A stretch of DNA of 64,000 nt from Flavonifractor sp963557075 (GTDB lineage: Bacteria > Bacillota > Clostridia > Oscillospirales > Oscillospiraceae). The position numbers and the translations under genes were made by a program. How positions within the stretch are numbered: position 1 is the first letter of the stretch; every line of letters starts with the position of its first letter. The notes below the pieces were generated by a model. It did no database searches, was not told the DNA's origin, and saw only the letters and a list, made by a program, of their open reading frames with translations. Of the stretch, positions 1 through 8,597 are shown piece after piece. The stretch covers positions 1 through 64,000 of the forward strand of contig CAUWDA010000004.1 of NCBI GenBank assembly GCA_963557075.1, given 5' to 3'.

Positions 1-8
1 ATTCCGAG

Positions 9-39
9 AAAAATGGCCGCCCGGTGGGCGGCCATTTTT
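9..39. terminator. Bidirectional intrinsic terminator
   Basis: A perfect stem (9-22 with 26-39) starts with an A-run and ends in TTTTT. It can end an upstream plus-strand gene outside the window and, read the other way, the nucleotidase gene whose stop lies at 173. Confidence 0.8.
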
Positions 40-172
40 CGTGGGGATCCGTCTCGATCTGCTGGGAAAACGGATCGCCACGCCAGCATGCTGGCTGGCT
101 TGCAATGACAGACTTGTGCAGAACAGCAGTTTTGCAACAGGCCCTTATCGTTTCTGCCGGAGATGATGGGAC

Positions 173-2314
173 TCAGGCGGCCTTTGCAGGCTTCAGTGCC
201 GTAAAAGCGTCCAGCATCTGGTCCAGATCGGCGCTCAGCAGGGGGGCGCCAAAGTTGAGCGCGCCGTCGGCGTCGGTAGTCATCAGGCCGCCGTAGTAGC
301 AGAAGGACAGGCCCTCCAGCGCCCAGGCGGGGATCTGGTCATAGTCGGCGGCCTCTCGCATGGACATGCCGCCCTCCTCCACAGTGACGCCGGTGAGCGC
401 GGCATAGCGGCCCAGCGCGGTGGCCAGCTCGGCCCGGGTGATGGCCCGGTCGCCCTCGAAGAGGCCGTTTCCGCTGCCGTTGGTCAGGCCGTTGGCTTTG
501 GCCCAGGCGGCGGCGCCGGCGTAGTCCTTACCCTCCACATCGGTGAAGGCGGCCTTGTCCGGGGCAGCGGGCTTGCCGGCCAGCTCATACAGGGCCTGAT
601 ACACCGCGCCGCGGGTGGCGGTGCCGGGGATGGTGATGCGGCCTTCCCCTCTGGGCGCGGCGTACTGCTCGCCCACCACGCCGTTGAGGTGGTCCTTAAT
701 GTAGGTGATGAGGACCTCGTTGTCCACCATGACCTCGTCCTGAAGGAGCTTGATGTTGTCGCTGCCGAACATGGCGTAGCCGTCGCCGCCGTCCTTCAGC
801 ATGTAGTTATGGGAGGCCAGGGTGTAGGTGGCCGTGGGGTCGATGGGGGCGTAGGCGCCGGTCTTGCTGTCCAGCACCTGGACGTCCTTGACCCGGCGGG
901 CGCCAGCCACCTTGACGAAGTTACCCGCGTCATCAAGCTCCACAGAGGAGGGGACGGTGGGGTCGATGGTGTACTTCAGGCCGGAGACCTGGAGGAAGCC
1001 GCCGTTCTCGGAGATACCCACCTGACGGGAGCCCATCTCCAGAGCGTCCAGGACCTGCTGACCGGTGACCTCCACCAGGCAGGCCAGGTTGCCGAAGGGG
1101 TGGACGGCGATGACCTCGCCGTAGGTGATGTCGCCGGCGGCGATGTTGTCGCGGACGCCGCCGCCGTTGACCCAGCCGATGTCAGCGCCCAGGACCACGC
1201 GGTAGGCGTCGGCGCACAGGTCGCCCAGGTTGGTCTCGGCGGAGCGGACCGCGCGGTTCCCGCTGTCGGGGTCCTTGATGGTCAGGTCCACAGCGGAGGT
1301 GGCGACCACCTCTTCCGCCTTGGCCTTGTAGGCATTCTGGATGCCCTCCACGAAGGTCTTGGCGTCGGTGTAGGCCTGGGTGGCGGTGTCCACATCGGCC
1401 AGGGGGACCAGCTCGGCGGTCATGGCGCCGTCGGGGGAAATGACCAGCTTACCAACGGACTCGGCCTTGGTACCGGTCTGGGTCAGCAGCACATTTTTGC
1501 CCTCGGCGTTGGCCACCAGTTTGGTGGGCTCGACCGTGTGGGAGTGGCCGTCCAGCACGGCGTCGATGCCGGTGGTGTTGGCGATGACCTCGGTGGACAT
1601 CCAGGGGGAGCTCTGAGCGTCCACACCCAGATGGGCCAGGGCCACCACGTACTCGGCGCCCGCCTTGCGGGCGGCGTCCACGGTGCTCTGCACCTGGTCG
1701 TACAGCTCCTTGCCGTCGCCGCCCTGGCAGAAACCGTAGACATACTGCCCGGCCTCATTCTGGAAGTAAGCGGGGGCGGATTTGGTGAGGGTCTCGGGGG
1801 TGGAGATGCCCACATAGGCCACGTCCACATCCCCATAGGTCACCATCTTGTAGGGCTCCAGCACCGGCTTGCCGGCGGCGTCCACAAAGTTGCAGCTGAC
1901 GTAGGTGTACTCAGCCTGATTTTTAGCGATGTCCAGGAAAGTGTCCATCTTAAAATCAAATTCGTGGTTGCCGGGGATGGCGATGTCGTAGCCGACATGG
2001 TTCATGATGTCCACGATCCAGCTGCCGTTGGACATGGAGCCAAGAATGCCGCCCTGGATGGCGTCTCCGTTGTCCACCAGGGTCACGTTGCCGGCGCCGT
2101 AGACGGCCTCCATCTGGGCCTTGTAGCCGGCGATGGCGGCATAGGCCATACCGTCATCACTGGTGCAGTGGACGTCGTTGGTGTAGAGCACGACGATCCC
2201 GTCCTCGGAAGCGTCAGCGGCGGTCCCGTCCGCAGCCATAGCGGGGAGACTGAGACCACAGGTCACAGCCAGGGCCAGGCAGAGGGACAGGAGATTGCGC
2301 ATGCGTTTCTTCAT
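173..2314 (-). CDS. Secreted 5'-nucleotidase / cyclic phosphodiesterase with SLH-type C-terminus
   Basis: Predicted 713-residue exported enzyme of the UshA/YfkN type, which removes phosphate from extracellular nucleotides. A signal peptide (basic MKKRMRN, leucine-rich core, ending PAMA near residue 27) is followed by a calcineurin-like metallophosphatase domain with metal motifs YTNDVH (about residue 42), NGDAIQG, GNHEFD and DGHSH. The 5'-nucleotidase C-terminal domain carries NGGGVRDN near residue 383. From about residue 565 the protein has S-layer-homology segments (FTDVEGKDY, ITRAELATALGRY), which suggests retention at the cell wall. The frame stays open 95 codons upstream, but the start at 2314 is chosen because AAAGGTGG and a proper signal peptide begin there. 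It stands alone, convergent with whatever precedes the window. Confidence 0.9.
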   Translation of the reverse strand: MKKRMRNLLSLCLALAVTCGLSLPAMAADGTAADASEDGIVVLYTNDVHCTSDDGMAYAAIAGYKAQMEAVYGAGNVTLVDNGDAIQGGILGSMSNGSWIVDIMNHVGYDIAIPGNHEFDFKMDTFLDIAKNQAEYTYVSCNFVDAAGKPVLEPYKMVTYGDVDVAYVGISTPETLTKSAPAYFQNEAGQYVYGFCQGGDGKELYDQVQSTVDAARKAGAEYVVALAHLGVDAQSSPWMSTEVIANTTGIDAVLDGHSHTVEPTKLVANAEGKNVLLTQTGTKAESVGKLVISPDGAMTAELVPLADVDTATQAYTDAKTFVEGIQNAYKAKAEEVVATSAVDLTIKDPDSGNRAVRSAETNLGDLCADAYRVVLGADIGWVNGGGVRDNIAAGDITYGEVIAVHPFGNLACLVEVTGQQVLDALEMGSRQVGISENGGFLQVSGLKYTIDPTVPSSVELDDAGNFVKVAGARRVKDVQVLDSKTGAYAPIDPTATYTLASHNYMLKDGGDGYAMFGSDNIKLLQDEVMVDNEVLITYIKDHLNGVVGEQYAAPRGEGRITIPGTATRGAVYQALYELAGKPAAPDKAAFTDVEGKDYAGAAAWAKANGLTNGSGNGLFEGDRAITRAELATALGRYAALTGVTVEEGGMSMREAADYDQIPAWALEGLSFCYYGGLMTTDADGALNFGAPLLSADLDQMLDAFTALKPAKAA

Positions 2315-2393
2315 ACAAACATTCCACCTTTCCTGTTTTGTTTCCGGATGGTCTGCCCTCCACATACGAAGGGCAGGGAGACCGGGTATCTTA

Positions 2394-2422
2394 ATCGTAG
2401 CAAAACAGGGGAAAGAATACAA
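2394..2422 (-). promoter_or_regulatory. Sigma-A-type promoter of the nucleotidase gene
   Basis: On the minus strand TTGTAT and TACGAT are separated by 17 bp, about 80 bp ahead of the start at 2314. The leader can form a small CTGCCCT/AGGGCAG hairpin. Confidence 0.5.
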
Positions 2423-2856
2423 GAGGAGTAGGAGGAGAAACGGACATTTTTTTGTATATTTTGTGTCAAGAAATAGAAAAGCTGTGAAAAAGGGCGGGTA
2501 TAACCTGGAAATAATACCTACATGGCAGAGCCTGTGAAGCGCGGGACAGCCGCGTCCGGTAGGACCAGCGCCTTTTTGCGCAGACGGAGCATGGCGCACC
2601 CTTCCGTTCCGGCTGCGGCTCCGCCTCTCGCTGCGCAGGTATGCGCGGAGGAAGAAAAGACCGGGCCCAGCTAGAAAAAACAGGAAAACCGGGGAGAAAA
2701 GGCCGGGGATAAAACCGGGATCTCAGCCGGGCGGCGGAATGGGAGTTAGGACCAAGCCAATGGAGCATTTCATTGCCAGCGTGTTTTGTGTGCCGGGGTC
2801 CATATTAAAGACAGGCGCGGTGCGCCGGTTTTTTGGAAAGGAGTGTACAAAACGAA
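2423..2856. other. Intergenic region between divergent nucleotidase and spoIVB genes
   Basis: Apart from the 5' end of the nucleotidase transcript I see no gene here. Near 2800 a CATATTA motif lies about 50 bp before spoIVB and resembles a forespore sigma-G -10 element, but no convincing -35 is visible. The rest is GC-rich with several short inverted repeats. Confidence 0.4.
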
Positions 2857-3897
2857 ATGGCAAAGGAGGAACCCAAGATCAGGCCCTGGGCGGGGGTCGT
2901 GCTGGCGGCCCTGTTTTTGCTGATGGGGGCGGCCTGGATGGCGCCCGCCCGAGGGGCGGAGGGTCCGCGGCAGGTGATCCCCATGGGACGGACCGTGGGC
3001 ATCAAGCTGTTTTCCGACGGCGTGATGGTGGTGGGGTTTGGTGAGGTGGCCACCGCTCAGGGCAGCCAGAATCCCGCCCGGGACTGCGGATTGAAGGAAG
3101 GCGACATCATCACCCACATCAACCGGGAGGAGGTGGACAGCATCGAGTCCGTCCAGTCTCTTTTGCAGAGCGCGGGGGATCGGGCGGTCAGCATCCGGGC
3201 GGTGCGGGATACGCAGGAGGTCCAGTTTACTGCCCAGGCCGTCCAGTGCAGCGCCGATGGGCAGTACAAGCTGGGGGCCTGGATCCGGGACTCCATGGCG
3301 GGCATCGGGACCATGACCTTTTGCGATCCGGCGAGCGGACGCTTCGGGGCGCTGGGTCACGGCATCAACGACGTGGATACCGCCCGGCTCATGCCCATGC
3401 AGTCGGGGGCCATCCTGTACTCCCAGGTGTCCGATGTGAAGAAGGGGGCCAAGGGCGCTCCCGGCGAGCTCCACGGCACCTTCCAGGCCAGCCGGGAGCT
3501 GGGCGGCCTGGGGGCCAATACCAACAGCGGCGTATTCGGTCAGCTCAGCGACAAAAGCCTGATCGAGGGCCTGAAGCCGCTGCCGGTAGCCCGGCGCGGC
3601 GAGGTGAAGCCGGGGCCTGCGGTGATCCGCTCCAATGTGGCCGGGGACCAGGTGGAGGAGTACGCGATAGAGATCACCCGTATCTTTCCCGAAAAAACGG
3701 GAGATACCCGCAATTTGATGGTGAAAGTGACCGATGAACGGCTGCTGGAGACCACCGGCGGTATCGTTCAGGGGATGAGCGGCAGCCCCATCATCCAGGA
3801 CGGCAAGCTCATAGGAGCCGTCACCCACGTCCTGGTCAACCAGCCGGACACCGGCTATGGGATCCTGATTGAAAATATGCTGGAAGCGGCGGGATAG
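2857..3897 (+). CDS. spoIVB: SpoIVB serine peptidase (S55)
   Basis: 346-residue sporulation protease. In Bacillus it is secreted from the forespore and cleaves SpoIVFA to trigger pro-sigma-K processing. An N-terminal membrane anchor/signal (about residues 11-30, ending ARGAEG) is followed by a PDZ domain (about 50-125, with GLKEGDIITHINRE) and the S55 peptidase domain. The catalytic triad is intact: His168 in GALGHGI, Asp293 and Ser308 in GMSGSP. The 15-residue Asp-to-Ser spacing equals that of B. subtilis SpoIVB. ATG 2857 is preferred over an in-frame TTG at 2833, because the Shine-Dalgarno GAAAGGAG lies between them. spoIVB usually sits directly before spo0A; here two unrelated genes intervene. 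Confidence 0.95.
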   Translation: MAKEEPKIRPWAGVVLAALFLLMGAAWMAPARGAEGPRQVIPMGRTVGIKLFSDGVMVVGFGEVATAQGSQNPARDCGLKEGDIITHINREEVDSIESVQSLLQSAGDRAVSIRAVRDTQEVQFTAQAVQCSADGQYKLGAWIRDSMAGIGTMTFCDPASGRFGALGHGINDVDTARLMPMQSGAILYSQVSDVKKGAKGAPGELHGTFQASRELGGLGANTNSGVFGQLSDKSLIEGLKPLPVARRGEVKPGPAVIRSNVAGDQVEEYAIEITRIFPEKTGDTRNLMVKVTDERLLETTGGIVQGMSGSPIIQDGKLIGAVTHVLVNQPDTGYGILIENMLEAAG

Positions 3898-3900
3898 ATC

Positions 3901-3935
3901 AAATGGCAGGGGAAGAAATTCTCCTGCCATTTTTC
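3901..3935 (+). terminator. Terminator of spoIVB
   Basis: AAATGGCAGG (3901-3910) pairs with CCTGCCATTT (3923-3932) and runs into T residues, immediately after the spoIVB stop. Confidence 0.8.
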
Positions 3936-4014
3936 ATTTTGATGTGCCAGGACAGGAAAAGATCAACGAAACTGCCCCTAAACCAACGGTAGAGGACCCT
4001 AAACTTCAGGTCGG

Positions 4015-4043
4015 TTGAGTTATTTTGCGGGCAATGATACAGT
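4015..4043 (+). promoter_or_regulatory. Putative promoter of the XRE regulator
   Basis: TTGAGT (4015-4020), 17-bp spacer, TACAGT (4038-4043), about 40 bp before the start codon. Two CCCTAAAC repeats lie upstream and could be operator half-sites. Confidence 0.45.
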
Positions 4044-4082
4044 ATGACCGTAAAAGTCAGCCAATGAAAGGAACTATAGATT

Positions 4083-4475
4083 ATGAAAAAGACGCTCGGT
4101 ACCATGATCGCAGAACTGAGAAAGCAGCACGGCATGACACAGGTGGAACTGGCAGAGAAGATGGGCGTTACCGACAAGGCCGTATCCAAATGGGAGCGGG
4201 ATCTGTCCTGCCCGGATATCAACTCCCTTCCGGATCTTGCGGAAATTCTTGGCGTATCCGTCGAAGAATTGATGCAGGTCAAGAAAGCGGCGGATGAACC
4301 TGTCAGCAAGGGTCCAGATATCGAGAAGATCGTGCCCAGGGCGGTTGCCATTGCAATGGGAATTGCCGTTACAGCTCTGACGGTCCTCGATGCACTGGAT
4401 GCAAAGTCTGGCATGGTCATGTTGGGGATTGGCCTTGCTTGCGTCGGGATCTCTTTGATGAGCGACAAAACGTAA
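4083..4475 (+). CDS. XRE-family HTH regulator with membrane tail
   Basis: 130 residues. An N-terminal Cro/C1-type helix-turn-helix (residues 5-60; LRKQHGMTQVELAEKMGVTDKAV as two helices, then KWE) is followed by a short linker and two hydrophobic segments (about 82-100 and 107-125). It resembles the many clostridial XRE regulators tethered to the membrane. It is preceded by AAAGGA and probably its own promoter, and followed by a terminator, so it is its own unit between spoIVB and traX. Its target cannot be read from the sequence; autoregulation is the default guess. Confidence 0.8.
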   Translation: MKKTLGTMIAELRKQHGMTQVELAEKMGVTDKAVSKWERDLSCPDINSLPDLAEILGVSVEELMQVKKAADEPVSKGPDIEKIVPRAVAIAMGIAVTALTVLDALDAKSGMVMLGIGLACVGISLMSDKT

Positions 4476-4561
4476 TGCTGCATAACGCGCCGTATGTTCA
4501 GGAGCGCATGGCGCTCCGGCGGCTTAAAATGGTTGCCCCAGTGCCCGTCACTCGTGATAGG

Positions 4562-4600
4562 GCGGGCGGTACAGCGAGATTTGTACCGCCCGCTTTTTTT
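4562..4600 (+). terminator. Terminator after the XRE regulator
   Basis: GCGGGCGGTAC (4562-4572) pairs with GTACCGCCCGC (4583-4593), followed by seven T residues. Confidence 0.85.
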
Positions 4601-4610
4601 GTGCTATAAT
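4581..4610 (+). promoter_or_regulatory. Extended -10 promoter of the TraX-like gene
   Basis: TGCTATAAT (4602-4610) is a perfect extended -10. A weak TTGTAC at 4581 lies within the preceding terminator stem, so terminator and promoter overlap. Confidence 0.6.
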
Positions 4611-4656
4611 ATAAAAAATGGCCGGTACCGGCCTGATCTGCGGAAGGAGCAGCTGC

Positions 4657-5403
4657 ATGACACAGACAAACAAACAGAGTCTCAGTTCGTTTTCCTTACA
4701 TATCCTGGCCATGGCGCTCATGCTGTGCGACCACCTGTGGGCCACCATGTTTCCCGCTCAGGAGTGGATGACCTGCCTTGGCAGAGTGGCGTTTCCCCTG
4801 TTTGCCTTCATGATCGTCGAAGGATATGTTCATACATCGAACGTGCGCAGATATATGGGCCGGATGCTCATATTCGCAGTGCTCTCCGAGATCCCCTTCG
4901 ACCTGATCTATGGAAGCTCCGTATTCTATCCGTTCCACCAAAACGTCCTGTGGACCTTCCTGATCGCGCTGGCCCTGATCCGGGGGCTTGATACGGTCAG
5001 AAAGAAAGGAAAGCGGTGGCAGTTTATTCTGGCTGCGGTAGCCGCCGCTTTGGCAGGCTATGTGCTGGGGTCGGTCACAATGGTGGACTACTTCGGCGCC
5101 GGCGTATTGACGGTGCTGGTATTTTACCTGTTCCGCGGGAGAAGCTGGGTGAGCTTTTTTGGACAACTCCTGTGTTTGGCGATCTTGCACATCGGCCTGC
5201 TGGGCAGTTACTATTATCCCCTGGTGATCGGGGGCTGTGAGATCAAAATCGTGCAGCAGGGATTTGCGCTGCTGGCCCTCATCCCCATCTGGCTCTACCG
5301 GGGAAGGCAGGGGCACCACAGTAAGGCCTTCCAGTACGCCTGCTATGGCTTTTACCCGGTCCATCTGCTGCTGCTGTACGGAATCTGGCAATGGACGGCA
5401 TAA
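4657..5403 (+). CDS. TraX family membrane protein
   Basis: 248-residue polytopic protein with about seven to eight hydrophobic segments. It has typical TraX-family features: an early LxxLAMxLMLCDHLW helix, GRVAFPLFAFMIVEGYVHT near residue 45, and a closing FYPVHLLLL segment. The founding member acetylates F-pilin, but chromosomal Firmicute members have no established role, so function is left open. The start at 4657 is set by GGAAGGAG seven bases upstream. It has its own promoter and sits between spoIVB and spo0A, where no gene is usually found. Confidence 0.85.
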   Translation: MTQTNKQSLSSFSLHILAMALMLCDHLWATMFPAQEWMTCLGRVAFPLFAFMIVEGYVHTSNVRRYMGRMLIFAVLSEIPFDLIYGSSVFYPFHQNVLWTFLIALALIRGLDTVRKKGKRWQFILAAVAAALAGYVLGSVTMVDYFGAGVLTVLVFYLFRGRSWVSFFGQLLCLAILHIGLLGSYYYPLVIGGCEIKIVQQGFALLALIPIWLYRGRQGHHSKAFQYACYGFYPVHLLLLYGIWQWTA

Positions 5404-5433
5404 ATCGATGTTTTTCGCCTGTTTTCCGCAAAA

Positions 5434-5510
5434 AGTCGAACGAAGTCGAAGAGAAATATCCAGAAAATGACAAACAAAGTCTTGCGTTTGCTGTCTGATT
5501 ATGGTAAATT
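5434..5510 (+). promoter_or_regulatory. spo0A promoter with tandem 0A-box-like sites
   Basis: Two AGTCGAA heptamers (5434-5440 and 5444-5450) are spaced 10 bp apart and resemble the 0A box TGTCGAA. About 32 bp downstream of the second lies TTGCGT (5482-5487), 17 bp, TAAATT (5505-5510). The layout suggests activation by Spo0A~P itself, as known for spo0A in Bacillus. This is inference from motif and spacing only. Confidence 0.5.
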
Positions 5511-5575
5511 GTAGCCAACCGGTAAAGAGACCTGGCCAGTCGCAAATGTAGAGCAGGGGGAGCCTGCTGGAAAGG

Positions 5576-6349
5576 ATGTCAAGATTGGAACGGAGAATCA
5601 AGGTTCTGGTAGCGGACGCCGGCGAGGAATTTCGCCGCATCCTGGTGGAGCAGCTGAAGTCGGAAGCCGGGATCGAGGTAGTGGGTGCCACAGGGGACGG
5701 AGAGGAGGCGCTGCGCCTGGCAGAGAGCGCCTGCCCTGACGTGCTGGTGATGGACCTGGTACTTGCCCGGATGGACGGGGTGGAGGTCCTGCTGGAGCTG
5801 GCCAAACGGCCCCAGCGGCCCCGGGTCCTGGTGCTCTCCGGTTTTGCAAGGGGAAGCGTAGCCGAGCTGGCTGTCAAAACGGGCGCGGATTACTATATGC
5901 TCAAGCCCTGCCGGCTTACAGCGGTGGCTGAGCGGGTGCGCCAGCTGGCCGCCCTGGGCGACCAGGAGGCCCAGACCGGTGAGGAGGAGCGGGACCAGAA
6001 GCTGGAGAGCGTGGTCACCGCCATCATCCACGAGATCGGCGTGCCCGCCCACATCAAGGGCTATCAGTATCTGCGGGAAGCCATCCTCATCGCCGTGGGG
6101 GATATCGACGTGATCAACGCGGTCACCAAGGTCCTCTATCCGGAGGTGGCCAAGCGCTTCGGGACCACCGCTTCCCGGGTGGAGCGGGCCATCCGCCACG
6201 CCATCGAGGTGGCCTGGGACCGGGGCGACCTGGAGACGCTGCAAAAGTATTTTGGTTACACGGTCTCCAACGCCAAGGGAAAGCCCACCAATTCGGAGTT
6301 TATTGCCATGATCGCAGACCGGCTTCAGCTGCAGCAGAAGGAGCGATGA
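5576..6349 (+). CDS. spo0A: Sporulation master response regulator Spo0A
   Basis: 257 residues. A receiver domain (about 8-125) is followed by the Spo0A DNA-binding domain (about 145-255; VTAIIHEIGVPAHIKGYQYLR and the SRVERAIRHAIEVAW recognition-helix region are typical). The phosphoacceptor is Asp60 (VLVMDL), with Ser88 and Lys110 at the switch positions. Oddly, the acidic pair that binds Mg2+ (Asp10-Asp11 in B. subtilis) reads Asp14-Ala15 here. The ATG at 5576 overlaps the Shine-Dalgarno AAAGGA; TTG at 5585 has ideal spacing and gives a start, ERRIKVLVAD, closer to the family, so it may be the true start. A terminator follows. Confidence 0.93.
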   Translation: MSRLERRIKVLVADAGEEFRRILVEQLKSEAGIEVVGATGDGEEALRLAESACPDVLVMDLVLARMDGVEVLLELAKRPQRPRVLVLSGFARGSVAELAVKTGADYYMLKPCRLTAVAERVRQLAALGDQEAQTGEEERDQKLESVVTAIIHEIGVPAHIKGYQYLREAILIAVGDIDVINAVTKVLYPEVAKRFGTTASRVERAIRHAIEVAWDRGDLETLQKYFGYTVSNAKGKPTNSEFIAMIADRLQLQQKER

Positions 6350-6359
6350 GGGAACATAC

Positions 6360-6399
6360 GCGCCCGGCGGGGGAACGCCCCAGGCCGGGCGCTGTTTTT
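6360..6399 (+). terminator. Terminator of spo0A
   Basis: GCGCCCGG (6360-6367) pairs with CCGGGCGC (6385-6392), followed by TGTTTTT. Confidence 0.8.
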
Positions 6400-6482
6400 C
6401 CTGTTCAGGACGGGAAAAAAGGAGTATAACATAGGGGGGCGCCGGAGAGAGACGGACCGGCGGCCCGTAAGGAGGCTTATCA

Positions 6483-7085
6483 ATGCTGGAGCAACAGCTG
6501 CACCTGGCCCGGATCGAGGAGACGGACCTGGAGGACCTGACGGTAGAGGGGGAGCAACTGACCGGGCTGGACCTGTCCCGGTTGGAATATACCCGTGTGC
6601 GGTTTCGGAAATGCCGGTTCGAGCGGTGTGATTTTTCCCGTGCCGCCTTCTATGAGGTGGAGTTTGAGGACTGCGATTTTTCCAACTGCGGATTTTTGGA
6701 CACGGTGTGGAACCGGTGTATCATCACCGGCTGCAAAGGCGATGGAGGCAAATTTATCTCCAGCCACTGGCGGGACTGCACCGTCAAGGACAGCGCATTC
6801 CGCTATGGAAACTTTTCCAAATCCCTGTGGACCCGCAGCAGCGTGACCGGCTGCGACCTGCGGGAGGCGTCCCTGGCAGAGGCCAGGCTGGGGGGCATGG
6901 ACCCCCACCGGACCAATTTTCAGGGAGTGGACTTCTTCCGCACCCCTCTGAAGGACGTGGATCTGTCCGACTGCCAGATCCAGGGTATCACGGTGTCGGA
7001 GAGCCTGCAGGAGCTGCGGGGAGTGTGTATCAATCCCGGTCAGGCGGTGGATCTGGTGCCCCTGATGGGGGTCAGACTGCTCTGA
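6483..7085 (+). CDS. Pentapeptide-repeat protein
   Basis: 200 residues built largely of A(D/N)LXX-type pentapeptide repeats, which fold as a right-handed quadrilateral beta-helix. Examples are VRFRKCRFERCDFSRAAF, FEDCDFSNCGF and, after an interruption near residues 85-120, GCDLREASLAEARL and VDLSDCQIQG. Some family members (Qnr, MfpA) mimic DNA and protect gyrase, but this length and context do not assign a role. AGGAGG ten bases upstream supports the start. The AGCS gene follows 75 bp later on the same strand, possibly co-transcribed. TATAAC at 6425 may be its -10. Confidence 0.85.
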   Translation: MLEQQLHLARIEETDLEDLTVEGEQLTGLDLSRLEYTRVRFRKCRFERCDFSRAAFYEVEFEDCDFSNCGFLDTVWNRCIITGCKGDGGKFISSHWRDCTVKDSAFRYGNFSKSLWTRSSVTGCDLREASLAEARLGGMDPHRTNFQGVDFFRTPLKDVDLSDCQIQGITVSESLQELRGVCINPGQAVDLVPLMGVRLL

Positions 7086-7160
7086 CGGAGGAGACTGACG
7101 GCAGAAGACAGGCATGGACGGCCCGGTTTCCGCATACCACTGGGACAAGGGGGTGCGGAT

Positions 7161-8543
7161 ATGTCGGGACTGGAGCGGTTGGCCGACCTGATCTGGGACC
7201 CGTGGCTGCTGGGCCTGTTCCTGGCCACGGGTCTGTATCTGTCGGTGCGGACCGGCTTTTTTCAGGTGTTTCACTGCCGCCTGTGGCTCAGGACCACGGT
7301 GGGGGCGCTGCGCCGGCGGCGGGAGGGAACGGAACAGGGGCTGACCCGGCTCCAGGCCATGTCTACCGCCCTGGCTGCCACCATCGGCACCGGCTCCATC
7401 GCCGGGGTGGCTACCGCCATCTTTTATGGCGGGCCGGGGGCGGTATTCTGGATGTGGGTGTCCGCCTTTTTGGGTATGATGACCGGTTATGTGGAAAAGA
7501 CCCTGGCCGTGCGCTACCGGGAGAAGGACGGACAGGGCCGCTGGCAGGGGGGACCCATGTGCTACATGGAGCAGGGGCTGGGCAGCCGCGCCCTGGCTAC
7601 CCTCTTTTCCCTGTGCTGCGTGGCCGCCTCTCTGGGGGGCGGCAACATGGTGCAGGCCAACTCCATCGCCGCCGCGCTGGAGGCCAGCCTGGGCTGGGAC
7701 CGGCTGGCGGTGGGGCTGGCCGTGGCCCTGATCACCGGGGCGGTCATCGTGGGGGGCATTGGGCGCATCGGGAGGGTGAGCGAGACCCTGGTGCCCTGCA
7801 TGGCCCTGCTCTTTGTGGGAGGCGGGGTAGCGGTGCTGGTCTGCCGGGCCGATGCCCTGCCCGGCGCGCTGGAGCAGATCCTGCGGGGGGCGCTGACCCC
7901 CAAAGCGGCCCTGGGGGGCGGCGCGGGATACGGCATGGCCGCCGCCCTGCGCTACGGCGTGGCCCGGGGGGTGTTCACCAACGAGGCGGGCATGGGGGCC
8001 TCAGCCATTGCCCACGCCGCCGCTGATACCAGGGAACCGGCGGAACAGGGAATGTGGGGGATCTTTGAGGTGTTTGTGGCCACCCTGGTGGTGTGCTCCA
8101 TCACCGCGCTGGTCATCCTCACCACCGGCGTCTATCAGCCGGAGACGGCGCTGTCCGCCATCGCCTCCGGAACGGTGGCCCCCTACATGCTGGGGGCGCC
8201 CCTGTCCGCCGCCGGATTTTCCGCTGTGTTCGGACCGGCGGGGGAGATCTTCGTCTCGGTGTGTCTGCTGCTGTTCGCCTTCACGTCCCTGCTGGGGTGC
8301 TGCTACTATGGGGAGCGGGGGCTGGAATATCTCAGCGGCTCCAACCGCTGGCGGGGGATCTACCGGCTGGTGTTCCTGTGGGCCCTGGTATGGGGCAGTG
8401 TGGCGGATGTAACATCGGTGTGGCAGTTGGCGGATATCTTCAATGGCCTGATGGCCCTGCCCAATCTGTGCACGCTGCTGCTCCTCTCTCCGGAGGCGAT
8501 TGCCCTGCTGGACCGGTGGCGGCGGACGCAGCCGGAGCGATAA
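7161..8543 (+). CDS. AGCS-family alanine/glycine:cation symporter
   Basis: 460-residue polytopic sodium:amino-acid symporter of the AGCS (AlsT/DagA) family, importing alanine or glycine with Na+. It shows the family hallmarks: an N-terminal LIWDPWLLGLFLATGLYLSVRTGFFQ-type region, ALAATIGTGSIAGVATAI, GGPMCYMEQGLG, NEAGMGASAIAHAAA, and a late GCCYYGERGLEYL. Length is normal for the family. AAGGGGG precedes the ATG. A strong terminator follows. Confidence 0.92.
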   Translation: MSGLERLADLIWDPWLLGLFLATGLYLSVRTGFFQVFHCRLWLRTTVGALRRRREGTEQGLTRLQAMSTALAATIGTGSIAGVATAIFYGGPGAVFWMWVSAFLGMMTGYVEKTLAVRYREKDGQGRWQGGPMCYMEQGLGSRALATLFSLCCVAASLGGGNMVQANSIAAALEASLGWDRLAVGLAVALITGAVIVGGIGRIGRVSETLVPCMALLFVGGGVAVLVCRADALPGALEQILRGALTPKAALGGGAGYGMAAALRYGVARGVFTNEAGMGASAIAHAAADTREPAEQGMWGIFEVFVATLVVCSITALVILTTGVYQPETALSAIASGTVAPYMLGAPLSAAGFSAVFGPAGEIFVSVCLLLFAFTSLLGCCYYGERGLEYLSGSNRWRGIYRLVFLWALVWGSVADVTSVWQLADIFNGLMALPNLCTLLLLSPEAIALLDRWRRTQPER

Positions 8544-8548
8544 CGAAC

Positions 8549-8588
8549 AAAAACCGAGGGCCTGCCGCATGGCAGGCCCTCGGTTTTT
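8549..8588. terminator. Bidirectional terminator between convergent genes
   Basis: An 18-bp perfect stem (8549-8566 with 8571-8588) is flanked by A5 and T5, so it serves both the symporter gene and the convergent membrane-protein gene. Confidence 0.9.
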
Positions 8589-8597
8589 GAATTGAGA

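Noticed and set aside
2315..2599. 95-codon N-terminal extension of the nucleotidase
   Set aside because: It precedes a proper Shine-Dalgarno and signal peptide and has no coding character of its own.
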